Part shown: one piece after another, positions 1-6,477 of the stretch | Layout of the letters: each line of letters starts with the position of its first letter | Position numbering within the stretch: the first letter of the stretch is position 1 | DNA from: UBA1162 sp049513695 | GTDB taxonomy: Bacteria; Chloroflexota; Dehalococcoidia; GIF9; UBA5629 | Length of the DNA stretch: 50,129 nucleotides | Direction of reading: 5' to 3' | Assembly (NCBI GenBank): GCA_049513695.1 | Contig: JBEKVW010000002.1 | Location: 1 to 50,129, forward strand | The notes under the pieces: model-generated | Told to the model about the DNA's origin: nothing | What the model saw: the letters and a program-made list of their open reading frames with translations, nothing else | The model's database searches: none | Made by a program: the position numbers and the translations under genes

Positions 1-1
1 C

Positions 2-421
2 TTTGCCATAGCCACTTTCTGGGTCCCCAATGTCGTGCTTTCCTGCGATTTCCTGATCAGCGTTTCCCCCTTCCGTACCATCGGCAACCAGGGGATTTTC
101 AGCATTAAAAACCTTTTGAGCCTGCTTCCGGTCAGTAAATATAAGAAGGAGTCGACGAGTGGCTGGGGCGCTCTGGACGAATTCGGCTGGGACAAGGTTT
201 TTGCCGACCTTTATTTCACCCTGCCCTTCGACCTCGCCATTATAGACGGCCGGAAACGCTTCAGTTCACAGGATGAGTCATTCAAAGGCAAGACCGAGAA
301 TTTGGGCAAAATTATTAAAGGCGAACCTTTCGAAGTCGACTGCGAGGCCTCGGATTTGGCAGGGGTGGATATGCAATATCTCGACATCATCAAGGCCGGC
401 AAGGTCGAGCTGGAAAGCTAG
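2..421 (+). CDS. DUF362 family protein, C-terminal part (5' end outside window)
   Basis: The frame is open from the first bases of the window, so this is the tail of a longer gene; the GTG at 35 is internal, not a start. The visible 139 or so residues include a DFLISVSPFRT stretch, a SIKNLLSLLP stretch and a LAIIDG motif followed by a segment ending in the predicted active region FEVDCEASDLAGVD. This order matches the C-terminal half of DUF362 proteins, a family of unknown chemistry often found beside iron-sulfur proteins in anaerobes. No cysteine cluster is visible here, but the family's ferredoxin part, when present, could be upstream. Its stop codon overlaps the stop of the convergent acylphosphatase gene by four bases (CTAG). 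Family assignment is by recognition; function is not known. Confidence 0.75.
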   Translation, partial: FAIATFWVPNVVLSCDFLISVSPFRTIGNQGIFSIKNLLSLLPVSKYKKESTSGWGALDEFGWDKVFADLYFTLPFDLAIIDGRKRFSSQDESFKGKTENLGKIIKGEPFEVDCEASDLAGVDMQYLDIIKAGKVELES

Positions 422-705
422 TCCAGGTACCTGACATCGAAGCCGGTGTACTTCCCGGTGGGATCGGACCATTTCATATCGATTTTTTCTATTATGGCGT
501 CCGGCGGTCCTATCTTTAGCTGGCGCAGCAATTCCTCTACTTTATCCTTACCGCCTTCAACTTCGATCTCGACGTCGCCTGTCATGGTGTTGCGAACGTA
601 GCCTTTCAGGGACAACGATTTTGCCAGGCGGAATGTAAAGGCCCGATAGTATACACCCTGCACCCGTCCGTGCACGAGCGCGTTGAGATGTACGATATCA
701 GACAT
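418..705 (-). CDS. acyP: acylphosphatase
   Basis: This 95-residue protein is the normal length for acylphosphatase, a small cytosolic alpha/beta sandwich enzyme that hydrolyses the carboxyl-phosphate bond of acyl phosphates. The two signature blocks are present: VHGRVQGVYYRAF near residues 11-23, with the phosphate-binding Arg21, and GYVRNTMTGDVEIEVEG near residues 35-51, with the catalytic Asn39. The gene converges on the DUF362 gene and the two stop codons share the palindrome CTAG, so neither can have a terminator outside the other gene. Upstream on the same strand lies the 47-residue basic protein, about 55 bases away, so the two may be cotranscribed. No odd residues are seen. Identification is firm; the physiological substrate cannot be told from sequence. 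Confidence 0.95.
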   Translation of the reverse strand: MSDIVHLNALVHGRVQGVYYRAFTFRLAKSLSLKGYVRNTMTGDVEIEVEGGKDKVEELLRQLKIGPPDAIIEKIDMKWSDPTGKYTGFDVRYLD

Positions 706-761
706 GCACTTATGACCAGCTCAGTTTAATGATCGGGGCCGATGTGACAGCCCGGTTAATT

Positions 762-905
762 CTATTCGGGGAACTCCTCTTTCTTTCCTTTCTTTTTTAT
801 AACTTCCACTTCGGCTACCGGTTCAAAGATAGAAGCCATAGTCGTCTTCTTACTGTCTTTTTTCGGTTTCTTTTGTTCCCGCTTGCTTTTGTCTTTGGAA
901 CCCAT
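762..905 (-). CDS. 47-residue lysine-rich small protein
   Basis: A short minus-strand frame encodes 47 residues beginning MGSKDKSKREQKKPKKDSKK and ending in KKGKKEEFPE. About a third of the residues are lysine, in two clusters flanking a neutral segment (TTMASIFEPVAEVEVI). It has an excellent ribosome binding site, AAGGAG, eight bases before the ATG, which argues that it is real despite its size. I recall similar short MGSKDK-type proteins in Chloroflexota genomes, without any known function. The charge suggests binding to nucleic acid or ribosomes, but that is inference only. It lies just upstream of acyP on the same strand. The plus-strand frame over the same bases has no such signal and looks like a shadow of this gene. 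Confidence 0.7.
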   Translation of the reverse strand: MGSKDKSKREQKKPKKDSKKTTMASIFEPVAEVEVIKKKGKKEEFPE

Positions 906-996
906 AACATCACTCCTTATGCCATATTATGTGCTCAATACAAGTTTAACAAATAGAATTCATGTAAGCAATGAGTTTGTGTATTTCAAACCTTCC

Positions 997-1025
997 TTGA
1001 CTTTCAGCTTCGTTTTATATATACT
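997..1025 (+). promoter_or_regulatory. predicted promoter of the tRNA-tuf block
   Basis: A TTGACT box at 997-1002 and a TATACT box at 1020-1025 are separated by 17 bases, close to the vegetative sigma consensus. Transcription would start about 35 to 40 bases before the first tRNA. A second weaker pair (TTGCTT at 1027, TATATT at 1049) follows. Confidence 0.6.
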
Positions 1026-1070
1026 TTTGCTTTGTTGTCCAAATAGAGTATATTGAACTGATGTTTAGTT

Positions 1071-1143
1071 GCCCGAGTGGCGCAATGGCAGCGCAACCGA
1101 CTTGTAATCGGTAGGTTAGCGGGTTCGACTCCCCTCTCGGGCT
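1071..1143 (+). tRNA. tRNA-Thr (anticodon TGT)
   Basis: The 73-base cloverleaf has a seven-base acceptor stem (GCCCGAG with CTCGGGC), an anticodon stem ACCGA/TCGGT around loop CTTGTAA with anticodon TGT at 1103-1105, and a T arm with GGTTCGACT. The discriminator base is T and no CCA is encoded. It is the first gene of the conserved tRNA-tuf cluster. Confidence 0.93.
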
Positions 1144-1162
1144 GAGATCAAGTGATCTGTTT

Positions 1163-1249
1163 GGAGAGGTGCCGGAGCGGCCAATCGGAGCAGACTGTAA
1201 ATCTGCCGACCTAAGGTCTACGTAGGTTCGAATCCTACCCTCTCCACCA
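1163..1249 (+). tRNA. tRNA-Tyr (anticodon GTA)
   Basis: The acceptor stem GGAGAGG pairs with CCTCTCC, the anticodon loop CTGTAAA carries GTA at 1197-1199, and a long variable arm marks it as a class II tRNA. The T loop is GTTCGAATC. The CCA end is encoded (1247-1249), unlike the two flanking Thr tRNAs. Confidence 0.95.
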
Positions 1250-1266
1250 CTAAGCCGTTTCAATTA

Positions 1267-1296
1267 TTGTGGATTAAAAATATTTTATAGTATAAT
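1267..1296 (+). promoter_or_regulatory. predicted internal promoter before tRNA-Thr(GGT)-tuf
   Basis: A TTGTGG box at 1267-1272 and a perfect TATAAT at 1291-1296 are 18 bases apart. It would give a second transcript for tRNA-Thr(GGT) and tuf. A further TATAAT occurs at 1324-1329 without a good upstream box. Confidence 0.5.
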
Positions 1297-1342
1297 CTAT
1301 AGTCGCATCTTCGTGATGTGAGATATAATGTTATGGTTAGTT

Positions 1343-1415
1343 GCCCACATAGCTCAGTCGGTAGAGCACGTTCTTGGTAAGAACGGGGTCATCAGTTCGA
1401 ATCTGATTGTGGGCT
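1343..1415 (+). tRNA. tRNA-Thr (anticodon GGT)
   Basis: The acceptor stem GCCCACA pairs with TGTGGGC, the anticodon stem CGTTC/GAACG encloses loop TTGGTAA with anticodon GGT at 1376-1378, and the T loop is GTTCGAATC. It ends 24 bases before the tuf start, matching the widespread tRNA-Tyr/tRNA-Thr/tufB arrangement. No CCA is encoded. Confidence 0.95.
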
Positions 1416-1439
1416 CAGAAATGAAGGAGGTTTTTCAAT

Positions 1440-2648
1440 ATGGCAAAGAAAGTTTATGAGCGCAAGAAGCCGCATGTAAATGTGGGCACGATAGGTCACG
1501 TTGACCATGGTAAAACAACGTTGACCGCTGCTATCACCCTTGTATTGTCCAAACAACAGGGCATCGGGGACAATGCATTCAGGCCCTTCGACAGCATCGA
1601 CAACGCGCCGGAAGAGAAGGCCAGGGGCGTGACGATCGCTATTGCCCATATCGAATATGAGACGGCCAAGAGGCATTACGCCCATGTGGACTGCCCCGGC
1701 CACGCTGACTATATTAAGAACATGATCACCGGCGCAGCACAGATGGACGGCGCCATACTCGTGGTCAGCGCTCCCGACGGCCCCATGCCCCAGACCAGGG
1801 AACACATCCTCCTCGCCAGGCAGGTGGAAGTGCCGGCCATGGTGGTGGCCTTGAATAAAGTCGATGCCATGGAAGACGAGGAACTGCTGGAGCTGGTCGA
1901 GCTTGAATTGAGAGACCTTCTGAAGAAATATAACTTCCCCGGAGATAAAATACCTATAGTCCGCGTCAGCGCCCTTAAAGCGCTTGAATGCGGCTGCGGC
2001 AAACCGGACTGCAAATGGTGCGGACCTATCCTGAAGTTAATGGATCAGGTTGACAACTACATTCCTCTGCCCAAGAGGCCGATAGATAAGCCGTTCCTGA
2101 TGCCGATCGAAGACGTTTTCGGCATCAAGGGCCGCGGTACAGTTGTGACCGGCAGGATAGAGCGCGGTGTGGTCAAAGTCGGAGACGAAGTCGAAATCGT
2201 CGGTATCAAAGAGACCAGGAAGACCGTCGTGACCGGTGTCGAAATGTTCCACAAGCAGTTGGACCAGGGTGAAGCCGGAGATGCCGTGGGCTGCCTTATT
2301 AGGGGCATTGAGCGGGACGAAGTGGAGAGGGGCCAGGTTCTGGCCAAGCCGGGTACTACTAAACCACAGACACACTTTGAAGGTGAAGTTTACGTTCTGA
2401 CGAAGGAAGAAGGTGGAAGGCATACACCTTTCTTTACCGGCTATAAACCACAGTTCTATATCAGGACCCTCGATGTGACAGGGCAAGCTGAATTGCCTCA
2501 GGGTGTAGAGATGGTCATGCCCGGCGATAATATCAAAATGAATATCAAACTGATTTATCCTGTTGCTCTGGAACAGGGAATGCACTTCGCCATACGTGAG
2601 GGCGGAAAGACTGTAGCATCAGGCGTAATCACCAAGATACTGGGATAA
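1440..2648 (+). CDS. tuf: elongation factor Tu
   Basis: This 402-residue GTPase delivers aminoacyl-tRNA to the ribosome. The P-loop GHVDHGKT is at residues 19-26, the switch II DCPGH and the guanine-specificity NKVD follow in the usual order, and domains 2 and 3 are complete to the C terminus. A perfect AAGGAGG lies eight bases before the ATG. It is slightly longer than most bacterial EF-Tu because of a cysteine-rich insertion near the end of the G domain, with Cys184, Cys186, Cys191 and Cys194 spaced like a zinc knuckle; I associate this insert with Chloroflexota. It sits between tRNA-Thr and rpmG, the classic tufB position, and probably shares a transcript with the tRNAs. Whether another tuf copy exists elsewhere cannot be seen here. 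Confidence 0.98.
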   Translation: MAKKVYERKKPHVNVGTIGHVDHGKTTLTAAITLVLSKQQGIGDNAFRPFDSIDNAPEEKARGVTIAIAHIEYETAKRHYAHVDCPGHADYIKNMITGAAQMDGAILVVSAPDGPMPQTREHILLARQVEVPAMVVALNKVDAMEDEELLELVELELRDLLKKYNFPGDKIPIVRVSALKALECGCGKPDCKWCGPILKLMDQVDNYIPLPKRPIDKPFLMPIEDVFGIKGRGTVVTGRIERGVVKVGDEVEIVGIKETRKTVVTGVEMFHKQLDQGEAGDAVGCLIRGIERDEVERGQVLAKPGTTKPQTHFEGEVYVLTKEEGGRHTPFFTGYKPQFYIRTLDVTGQAELPQGVEMVMPGDNIKMNIKLIYPVALEQGMHFAIREGGKTVASGVITKILG

Positions 2649-2651
2649 TAA

Positions 2652-2819
2652 ATGGCAAAAAAAAGCGATGCGAGAGGTGTAATCTACCTGGCATGCACGG
2701 CATGCCAGGAGAGAAATTACACCTCGTCTAAAAACAAAAAAAATGACTCTCAGCGACTGGAATTAAATAAATATTGCGCTCGCTGCCGCAGTCATAAGCT
2801 CCACCGGGAGACTAAGTAA
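2652..2819 (+). CDS. rpmG: 50S ribosomal protein L33
   Basis: This 55-residue protein begins MAKKSDARGVIYLACTAC, three bases after the tuf stop. It is the large-subunit protein L33, located near the ribosomal E site. Two CxxC pairs (CTAC at residues 15-18 and CARC near residues 42-45) identify the zinc-binding form of L33 rather than the cysteine-free form. The TSSKNKKNDSQRLELNKYC segment between them is the family's conserved core. The order tuf-rpmG-secE-nusG is a common bacterial arrangement, and it lies two bases before the secE start, so it is surely part of the same operon. The gene is short but nothing about it is unusual. Confidence 0.95.
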   Translation: MAKKSDARGVIYLACTACQERNYTSSKNKKNDSQRLELNKYCARCRSHKLHRETK

Positions 2820-2821
2820 TA

Positions 2822-3118
2822 GTGGCCAACGATAAAGAGCAGAATAAGGCTGTAGCTATTCAAGATACAAAGAATCTGCGGCCGGCAGCCAAGGCTAAAA
2901 AGACCCAGGTGCAGGTCACGCAACCGAAGAAGCGGCGCTTTTCATTTTTTACGGATGTCATAGGCGAGCTGAGAAAGGTTGTATGGCCGACGCGCCAGGA
3001 GACGATTCGCCTTACGGCGATAGTCATCGGCATATGCCTTTTCATGGCGCTGTTGCTGGGCAGCCTTGACTATGCATTTTCCGAATTTGTTGCGAAAGTA
3101 TTATTAGGTGGCCACTAA
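2822..3118 (+). CDS. secE: preprotein translocase subunit SecE
   Basis: SecE clamps the SecYEG channel in the cytoplasmic membrane. The 98-residue protein has a hydrophilic, lysine-rich N-terminal extension of about 40 residues, then the conserved amphipathic helix (FFTDVIGELRKVVWPTRQET, about residues 41-60), and a single membrane segment near residues 62-85. This is the one-helix form found in most bacteria. The start is GTG at 2822, two bases after the rpmG stop. The gene runs a few bases into the possible upstream start of nusG, which is typical of translational coupling in the secE-nusG pair. Assignment is firm from the WPTRQE motif and the neighbours. Confidence 0.96.
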   Translation: MANDKEQNKAVAIQDTKNLRPAAKAKKTQVQVTQPKKRRFSFFTDVIGELRKVVWPTRQETIRLTAIVIGICLFMALLLGSLDYAFSEFVAKVLLGGH

Positions 3119-3119
3119 G

Positions 3120-3656
3120 GTGAACGCGACCGGCAATGCACAGTGGTATATAATCCACACCTACGTTGGGCACGAGGAAAAAGTTAAGAACAAGCTGCTT
3201 CAACGTATTAAGTCAATGGATGCCGGCACCAAGATCCTTAATGTCGAGATACCCAAAGAGAATGAGATAGAGATAAGGTCCGGACAGCGGCGGACGGTTG
3301 AGAAGAAGATGTTTCCCGGCTACCTGCTGGTCCGCATGGTGATGGACCATGACAGCTGGAAAGTAGTCAGGGAAACTCCCGGAGTAACCGGTTTCGTCGG
3401 GGACGGCAAAGAGGCTACCCCGCTGGAAGAAAGCGAAGCCAACCGGATACTGAAACAGAAAGAAGAAGGCGTAGCACAGGTAAAGATAAGGTTTAAAAAA
3501 GGAGAAAACGTCCGCGTTATGGACGGTCCATTCACGGATTTTATTGGCACAGTGGACGAAATTAATATGGGCAAAGGAAAAGTTAAAGTGCTGTTGACCC
3601 TCTTTGGCAGGGAGACATCCGTAGAACTGGACTTTTTACAAGTGGAGAAACTTTAA
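3120..3656 (+). CDS. nusG: transcription termination/antitermination factor NusG
   Basis: NusG binds RNA polymerase and couples it to Rho or the ribosome. The N-terminal NGN domain (QWYIIHTYVGHEEKVKN, then the KMFPGYLLV and TPGVTGFVG motifs) is followed by a KOW domain around VRVMDGPFTDFIGTV and ends in the typical FLQVEKL. I chose the GTG at 3120 (178 residues), because AGGTGG lies eight bases upstream; the in-frame GTG at 3108 would give 182 residues but has no visible ribosome site and overlaps secE. The first residues before NAQWY are not conserved, so both starts remain possible. rplK begins on the base after its stop codon. Confidence 0.96.
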   Translation: MNATGNAQWYIIHTYVGHEEKVKNKLLQRIKSMDAGTKILNVEIPKENEIEIRSGQRRTVEKKMFPGYLLVRMVMDHDSWKVVRETPGVTGFVGDGKEATPLEESEANRILKQKEEGVAQVKIRFKKGENVRVMDGPFTDFIGTVDEINMGKGKVKVLLTLFGRETSVELDFLQVEKL

Positions 3657-4079
3657 ATGGCAAAGAAAGTTAAAGCAATAGTGAAATTACAGATCCAGGC
3701 CGGCAAGGCTACACCGGCGCCCCCGGTGGGACCGGCACTCGGCCAGCACGGTGTGAATATCATGGGTTTCTGCAAGGACTATAACGACCGCACCAAGTCG
3801 ATGGAGGGCTCGATCGTTCCAGTAGAGATCACCATATTTGAAGACAGGACGTTTACGTTTATTACCAAGACGCCCCCTGCTTCCGACTTATTGAAAAAGG
3901 CCTTGAGCATTGAGAAAGGCAGTGGCGCTACGCCTACAACGATGGCTGGCACAATCACTAAAGAGAAGATCAACGAGATCGCCAAGATGAAGCAAAAGGA
4001 TCTGAACGCACTGGACATTGAAGGCGCTGCTCGAATTATAGAGGGAACCGCCCGGAGTATGGGCATAAAAGTGGAGTAA
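3657..4079 (+). CDS. rplK: 50S ribosomal protein L11
   Basis: The 140-residue protein is the standard length for L11, which with 23S rRNA forms the GTPase-associated centre. The N-terminal KLQIQAGKATPAPPVGPALG block carries the conserved proline-rich segment targeted by thiopeptide antibiotics, and the C-terminal RNA-binding domain (KEKINEIAKMKQKDLNA ... ARSMGIKVE) is complete. The ATG follows the nusG stop without a gap, and a GGAG sits inside the end of nusG. It is followed by rplA after four bases, as in nearly all bacteria, where L1 often regulates the pair. No such L1-type leader is evident here because nusG directly abuts the gene. Confidence 0.98.
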   Translation: MAKKVKAIVKLQIQAGKATPAPPVGPALGQHGVNIMGFCKDYNDRTKSMEGSIVPVEITIFEDRTFTFITKTPPASDLLKKALSIEKGSGATPTTMAGTITKEKINEIAKMKQKDLNALDIEGAARIIEGTARSMGIKVE

Positions 4080-4083
4080 ATTC

Positions 4084-4800
4084 ATGGCAACCAGAGGTAA
4101 AAAATACGAAGAAGCTTCCAAACTGCGCGATAGAAATAAAGTATATGAGCTCAAGGAAGCCATCAGCATAGCTAAAAAGGCGAGCTATGCCAAATTTGAT
4201 GAGACCGTTGAGCTTCATCTAAGGATGGGCGTCGACCCGCGCGCAGCCGATCAGCAGGTGAGGGGCACCGCTCTCCTGCCTAACGGCCTGGGCAAACAGG
4301 TCAGGGTCGTTGTATTCGCGCAGGGCGAAGGCGCCAAACTCGCTACAGAGGCCAATGCGGAATTTGTCGGCGCCGATGATTTAGTTAAGAAAATCGAAGA
4401 CGGCTGGATCGATTTCGATGTGAGCATTGCCACTCCCGATATGATGGGCAAGGTCGGCAAGCTCGGTAAAATCTTGGGCAGGCGTGGATTAATGCCCAAC
4501 CCCAAGGCTGGTACAGTGGTTCCGCCCACCGACCTGCCACGTGCCATTTCAGAGGTCCGTAAGGGCCGCGTGGAATTCAGGCTGGACAGGACCGCCATCA
4601 TACACGTTCCGTTCGGTAAGAAAAGCTTCGATGAAGAGAAGCTTTATGAGAACCTGATGTCCATCATCGAAGCGATAGTGCGTGCCAGGCCCAGCGGGGC
4701 TAAAGGCCAGTACATCAAGACAGCATCCATATCTACGACCATGGGACCGGGACTCAATCTGGATACCAAGGCAATGATGGATCTGGCTGTCACTGTGTAG
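4084..4800 (+). CDS. rplA: 50S ribosomal protein L1
   Basis: L1 forms the mobile stalk at the ribosomal E site and binds its own mRNA in many bacteria. The 238-residue protein has the expected domains: the N-terminal half of domain I with DETVELHLRMGVDPR, domain II with LGKILGRRGLMPNPKAGTV (near residues 127-145), and the closing PSGAKGQYIKTASISTTMGPG motif. Length and motifs are ordinary. The start ATG is preceded by GGAG inside the last codons of rplK. Its stop is directly followed by the L10 leader structure, so transcripts reading through from rplA meet an attenuator before rplJ. Confidence 0.98.
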   Translation: MATRGKKYEEASKLRDRNKVYELKEAISIAKKASYAKFDETVELHLRMGVDPRAADQQVRGTALLPNGLGKQVRVVVFAQGEGAKLATEANAEFVGADDLVKKIEDGWIDFDVSIATPDMMGKVGKLGKILGRRGLMPNPKAGTVVPPTDLPRAISEVRKGRVEFRLDRTAIIHVPFGKKSFDEEKLYENLMSIIEAIVRARPSGAKGQYIKTASISTTMGPGLNLDTKAMMDLAVTV

Positions 4801-4940
4801 TTGCCAATTAGATAATTGGTGCCGTTGACAGCGGGTGCCGCAAGGCTCAATACTTGCCCGCCGAGGTTAATTGATAGGCTGCATAAATTGCAGCGTATTT
4901 TATCCTCGTGTCATGGCACGAGGATATTTTTTTAGGAGCA
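4801..4940 (+). promoter_or_regulatory. ribosomal L10 leader
   Basis: The space between rplA and rplJ contains the sequence elements of the L10 leader: a GACAGCGGGTGCCGCAAGG stretch, CTCAATACTT and CCCGCCGAGGT (4854-4867), which in other bacteria form the kink-turn region bound by the L10(L12) complex. A further hairpin, GCTGCA/TGCAGC, lies at 4878-4894, followed by a terminator-like stem. The arrangement implies autogenous control of rplJ-rplL by L10(L12). A covariance search with the Rfam L10 leader model would confirm it. Confidence 0.8.
4901..4933 (+). terminator. attenuator hairpin in the L10 leader
   Basis: A ten-base stem (TATCCTCGTG with CACGAGGATA) closes a six-base loop and is followed by seven T residues at 4927-4933, just before the rplJ ribosome binding site at 4934-4938. 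This is a complete intrinsic terminator placed inside an operon, so it is read as the regulated attenuator of the L10 leader rather than an operon end. Confidence 0.8.
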
Positions 4941-4945
4941 TTGAT

Positions 4946-5470
4946 ATGATACGTAAGAGAAAAGAAGAGATCATCAATGAGCTTGCAGGTAACCTCAGCA
5001 AGGCTGCTGTTGCCATTGCTACGGATTACCGCGGGCTCACTGCCAAGGAGATGGTTCAACTCCGCAAGCAGTTGCATCAGCAAGGGGTCGAATACAAAGT
5101 CATAAAAAATACACTGGCGCATTTTGCCGCTGAGAAGGCGGGCGTCAAAGGGCTGGACCAGTATTTCACGGGCCCCATGGCGCTTGCATTCGGCTACGAT
5201 GACCCCGTAAAGCCGGCTAAAATATTGATGGACCACATCAAGAGCGCAAGCTCGGTTTTGAAGATCAAAGGTGGTGTCATGGGCGACAAGGCCCTCAGCG
5301 CCGCCGACGTTGCCAACCTGGCATCTATACCCAGCAAGGATGTCCTGATCAGCAGGCTGATGGGGCAATTAAAGGCGCCGGTATATTCGCTGCACTTTGT
5401 TCTCAGTTCGCCTCTGCGCGGACTGGTGGGCGTGCTGCAGGCCAGGGCCAGGCAATTGGAAGGAGGTTGA
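4946..5470 (+). CDS. rplJ: 50S ribosomal protein L10
   Basis: L10 anchors the L7/L12 stalk to the 50S subunit. Starting at the ATG at 4946 gives 174 residues, a normal length, beginning MIRKRKEEIINELAGNLSKA. The conserved DYRGLTAKEMVQLRKQL motif is near residues 28-44, and YKVIKNTLAHFA follows. An AGGAG lies eight bases before this ATG. The longer frame from 4871 adds 25 residues that overlap the attenuator hairpin and do not resemble L10, so it is rejected. The C-terminal helix (SPLRGLVGVLQARARQLE) that binds L7/L12 dimers is present. Regulation is expected through the leader just upstream. Confidence 0.97.
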   Translation: MIRKRKEEIINELAGNLSKAAVAIATDYRGLTAKEMVQLRKQLHQQGVEYKVIKNTLAHFAAEKAGVKGLDQYFTGPMALAFGYDDPVKPAKILMDHIKSASSVLKIKGGVMGDKALSAADVANLASIPSKDVLISRLMGQLKAPVYSLHFVLSSPLRGLVGVLQARARQLEGG

Positions 5471-5543
5471 AGATAAGAAAATCCGAGGGGTTCAAACCTT
5501 TTATATTTATTAATGAAAAAACGAATTTCAGGAGGATATTAAG

Positions 5544-5924
5544 ATGACCAAAGAAGAGATCGTAGCCTTAATTAAAGGAATGACAGTAATGGAGCTTTCC
5601 GACCTGGTAAAAGCTCTGGAATCCGAGTTCGGCGTCAGCGCAGCAGTTCCTATGGCAGTTGCTGGCGGACCGGCCGCCGGTGGAGCAGCAGGCGGAGCAG
5701 CAGCAGATGAGCAGACCGAGTTCACCGTCATACTTAAAGAGGTCGGTGAGAACAAGATCGCCGTTATTAAAGCCGTGCGTGAAGTCACAACCCTGGGTTT
5801 GAAAGAAGCCAAGGACCTGGTGGAGGGTGCTCCCAAGCCGGTTAAAGAAGGCGTGAACAAAGACGAAGCGGCTGTTATGAAGAAGAAGCTCGAAGAATCG
5901 GGCGCTAAAGTCGAAGTAAAATAA
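5544..5924 (+). CDS. rplL: 50S ribosomal protein L7/L12
   Basis: The 126-residue protein forms the ribosomal stalk dimers that recruit translation GTPases. It has the N-terminal dimerisation helices (residues 1-35), a glycine and alanine-rich hinge (GGPAAGGAAGGAAADEQ, about residues 41-57) and the C-terminal domain EKTEFTVIL-like block followed by KIAVIKAVREVTTLGLKEAK and ending SGAKVEVK. An AGGAGG lies about seven bases before the ATG. It ends the operon: a strong terminator follows 25 bases after the stop. In many bacteria rpoB and rpoC come next, but here they do not. Confidence 0.98.
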   Translation: MTKEEIVALIKGMTVMELSDLVKALESEFGVSAAVPMAVAGGPAAGGAAGGAAADEQTEFTVILKEVGENKIAVIKAVREVTTLGLKEAKDLVEGAPKPVKEGVNKDEAAVMKKKLEESGAKVEVK

Positions 5925-5949
5925 TTTAACTTTCGAAGCGTTTACTGAG

Positions 5950-6003
5950 GTTCACCGGTTCTCTCCCTGATCGGGGGAGCCGGTGAACTTTTGTTTTATT
6001 TTT
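5950..6003 (+). terminator. intrinsic terminator after rplL
   Basis: A nine-base outer stem (GTTCACCGG with CCGGTGAAC) plus an inner CTCCC/GGGAG pairing is followed by TTTTGTTTTATTTTT. This ends the tuf-rplL block and separates it from the TIGR04076 gene. Confidence 0.9.
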
Positions 6004-6048
6004 ACCTATGGTATCTTCCTTATAAAAGCTTGTAGAGGAGTGACGCTA

Positions 6049-6318
6049 ATGGTAGATTACAAAGAGAGAAAAATTCAGGCCAGAGTGATTTCCCAGAAGG
6101 GGACGTGCGTGGCGGGCTATAAGACCGGCCAGGAGTTCGTCATCTCGGACATGTGCCCGCCCGGCATGTGCGCCTGGGCTTTTTACAACATATTTCCTTT
6201 TGCGCAGGTGCTGATCTGCGGTGGCAGTTTCCCCTGGGAAAAGGATCCGGACAAAGCCACGGTGGCCTGTCCCGACCCTGCTAATCCGGTAGTTTTTGAA
6301 TTGGTCAGGAAAAAGTGA
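6049..6318 (+). CDS. TIGR04076 family protein
   Basis: From the ATG at 6049 the product is 89 residues. It carries the motif series of the TIGR04076 family: KGTCVAGYKTGQEFVISDM, a PPGMCAWAFYNIFPF stretch, and a closing VACPDPANPVVFELVRKK. Five cysteines are present, but not in a ferredoxin pattern. The family is common in anaerobes and has no established function. AGAGGAG lies eight bases before this ATG. A frame beginning earlier at 5983 would start inside the rplL terminator and adds a hydrophobic stretch foreign to the family, so I reject it. Because it follows a strong terminator it needs its own promoter, which I could not pick out with confidence in the roughly 45 bases available. Confidence 0.8.
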   Translation: MVDYKERKIQARVISQKGTCVAGYKTGQEFVISDMCPPGMCAWAFYNIFPFAQVLICGGSFPWEKDPDKATVACPDPANPVVFELVRKK

Positions 6319-6328
6319 CCCTGGTCTC

Positions 6329-6357
6329 TTGTTATTTCAAGTTTTGCCTCTTATAAT
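6329..6357 (+). promoter_or_regulatory. predicted promoter of the 149-residue gene
   Basis: TTGTTA at 6329-6334 and TATAAT at 6352-6357 are 17 bases apart, leaving an untranslated leader of about 115 bases before the ATG at 6478. I see no clear terminator or riboswitch fold in that leader. Confidence 0.45.
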
Positions 6358-6477
6358 TTAATTGAGTAAATAATCAAGGGGGTGGAAGAGTATTGGGAGG
6401 AGATTTTTTTAAATCACATATTTTGTACCGGAAGCTGTTTATTTTCCTGCACACGAATTTAACGAGGGAGGATAACG

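Noticed and set aside
729..956. 75-residue plus-strand frame
   Set aside because: No ribosome site, and hydrophobic content arises from the complement of the lysine codons in the minus-strand small gene.
1392..1805. 137-residue minus-strand frame over tuf
   Set aside because: Overlaps tRNA-Thr and tuf, both firmly identified; no independent support.
4871..4945. N-terminal extension of rplJ
   Set aside because: The extra residues are encoded by the L10 leader and attenuator, resemble no L10, and a good ribosome site precedes the internal ATG at 4946.
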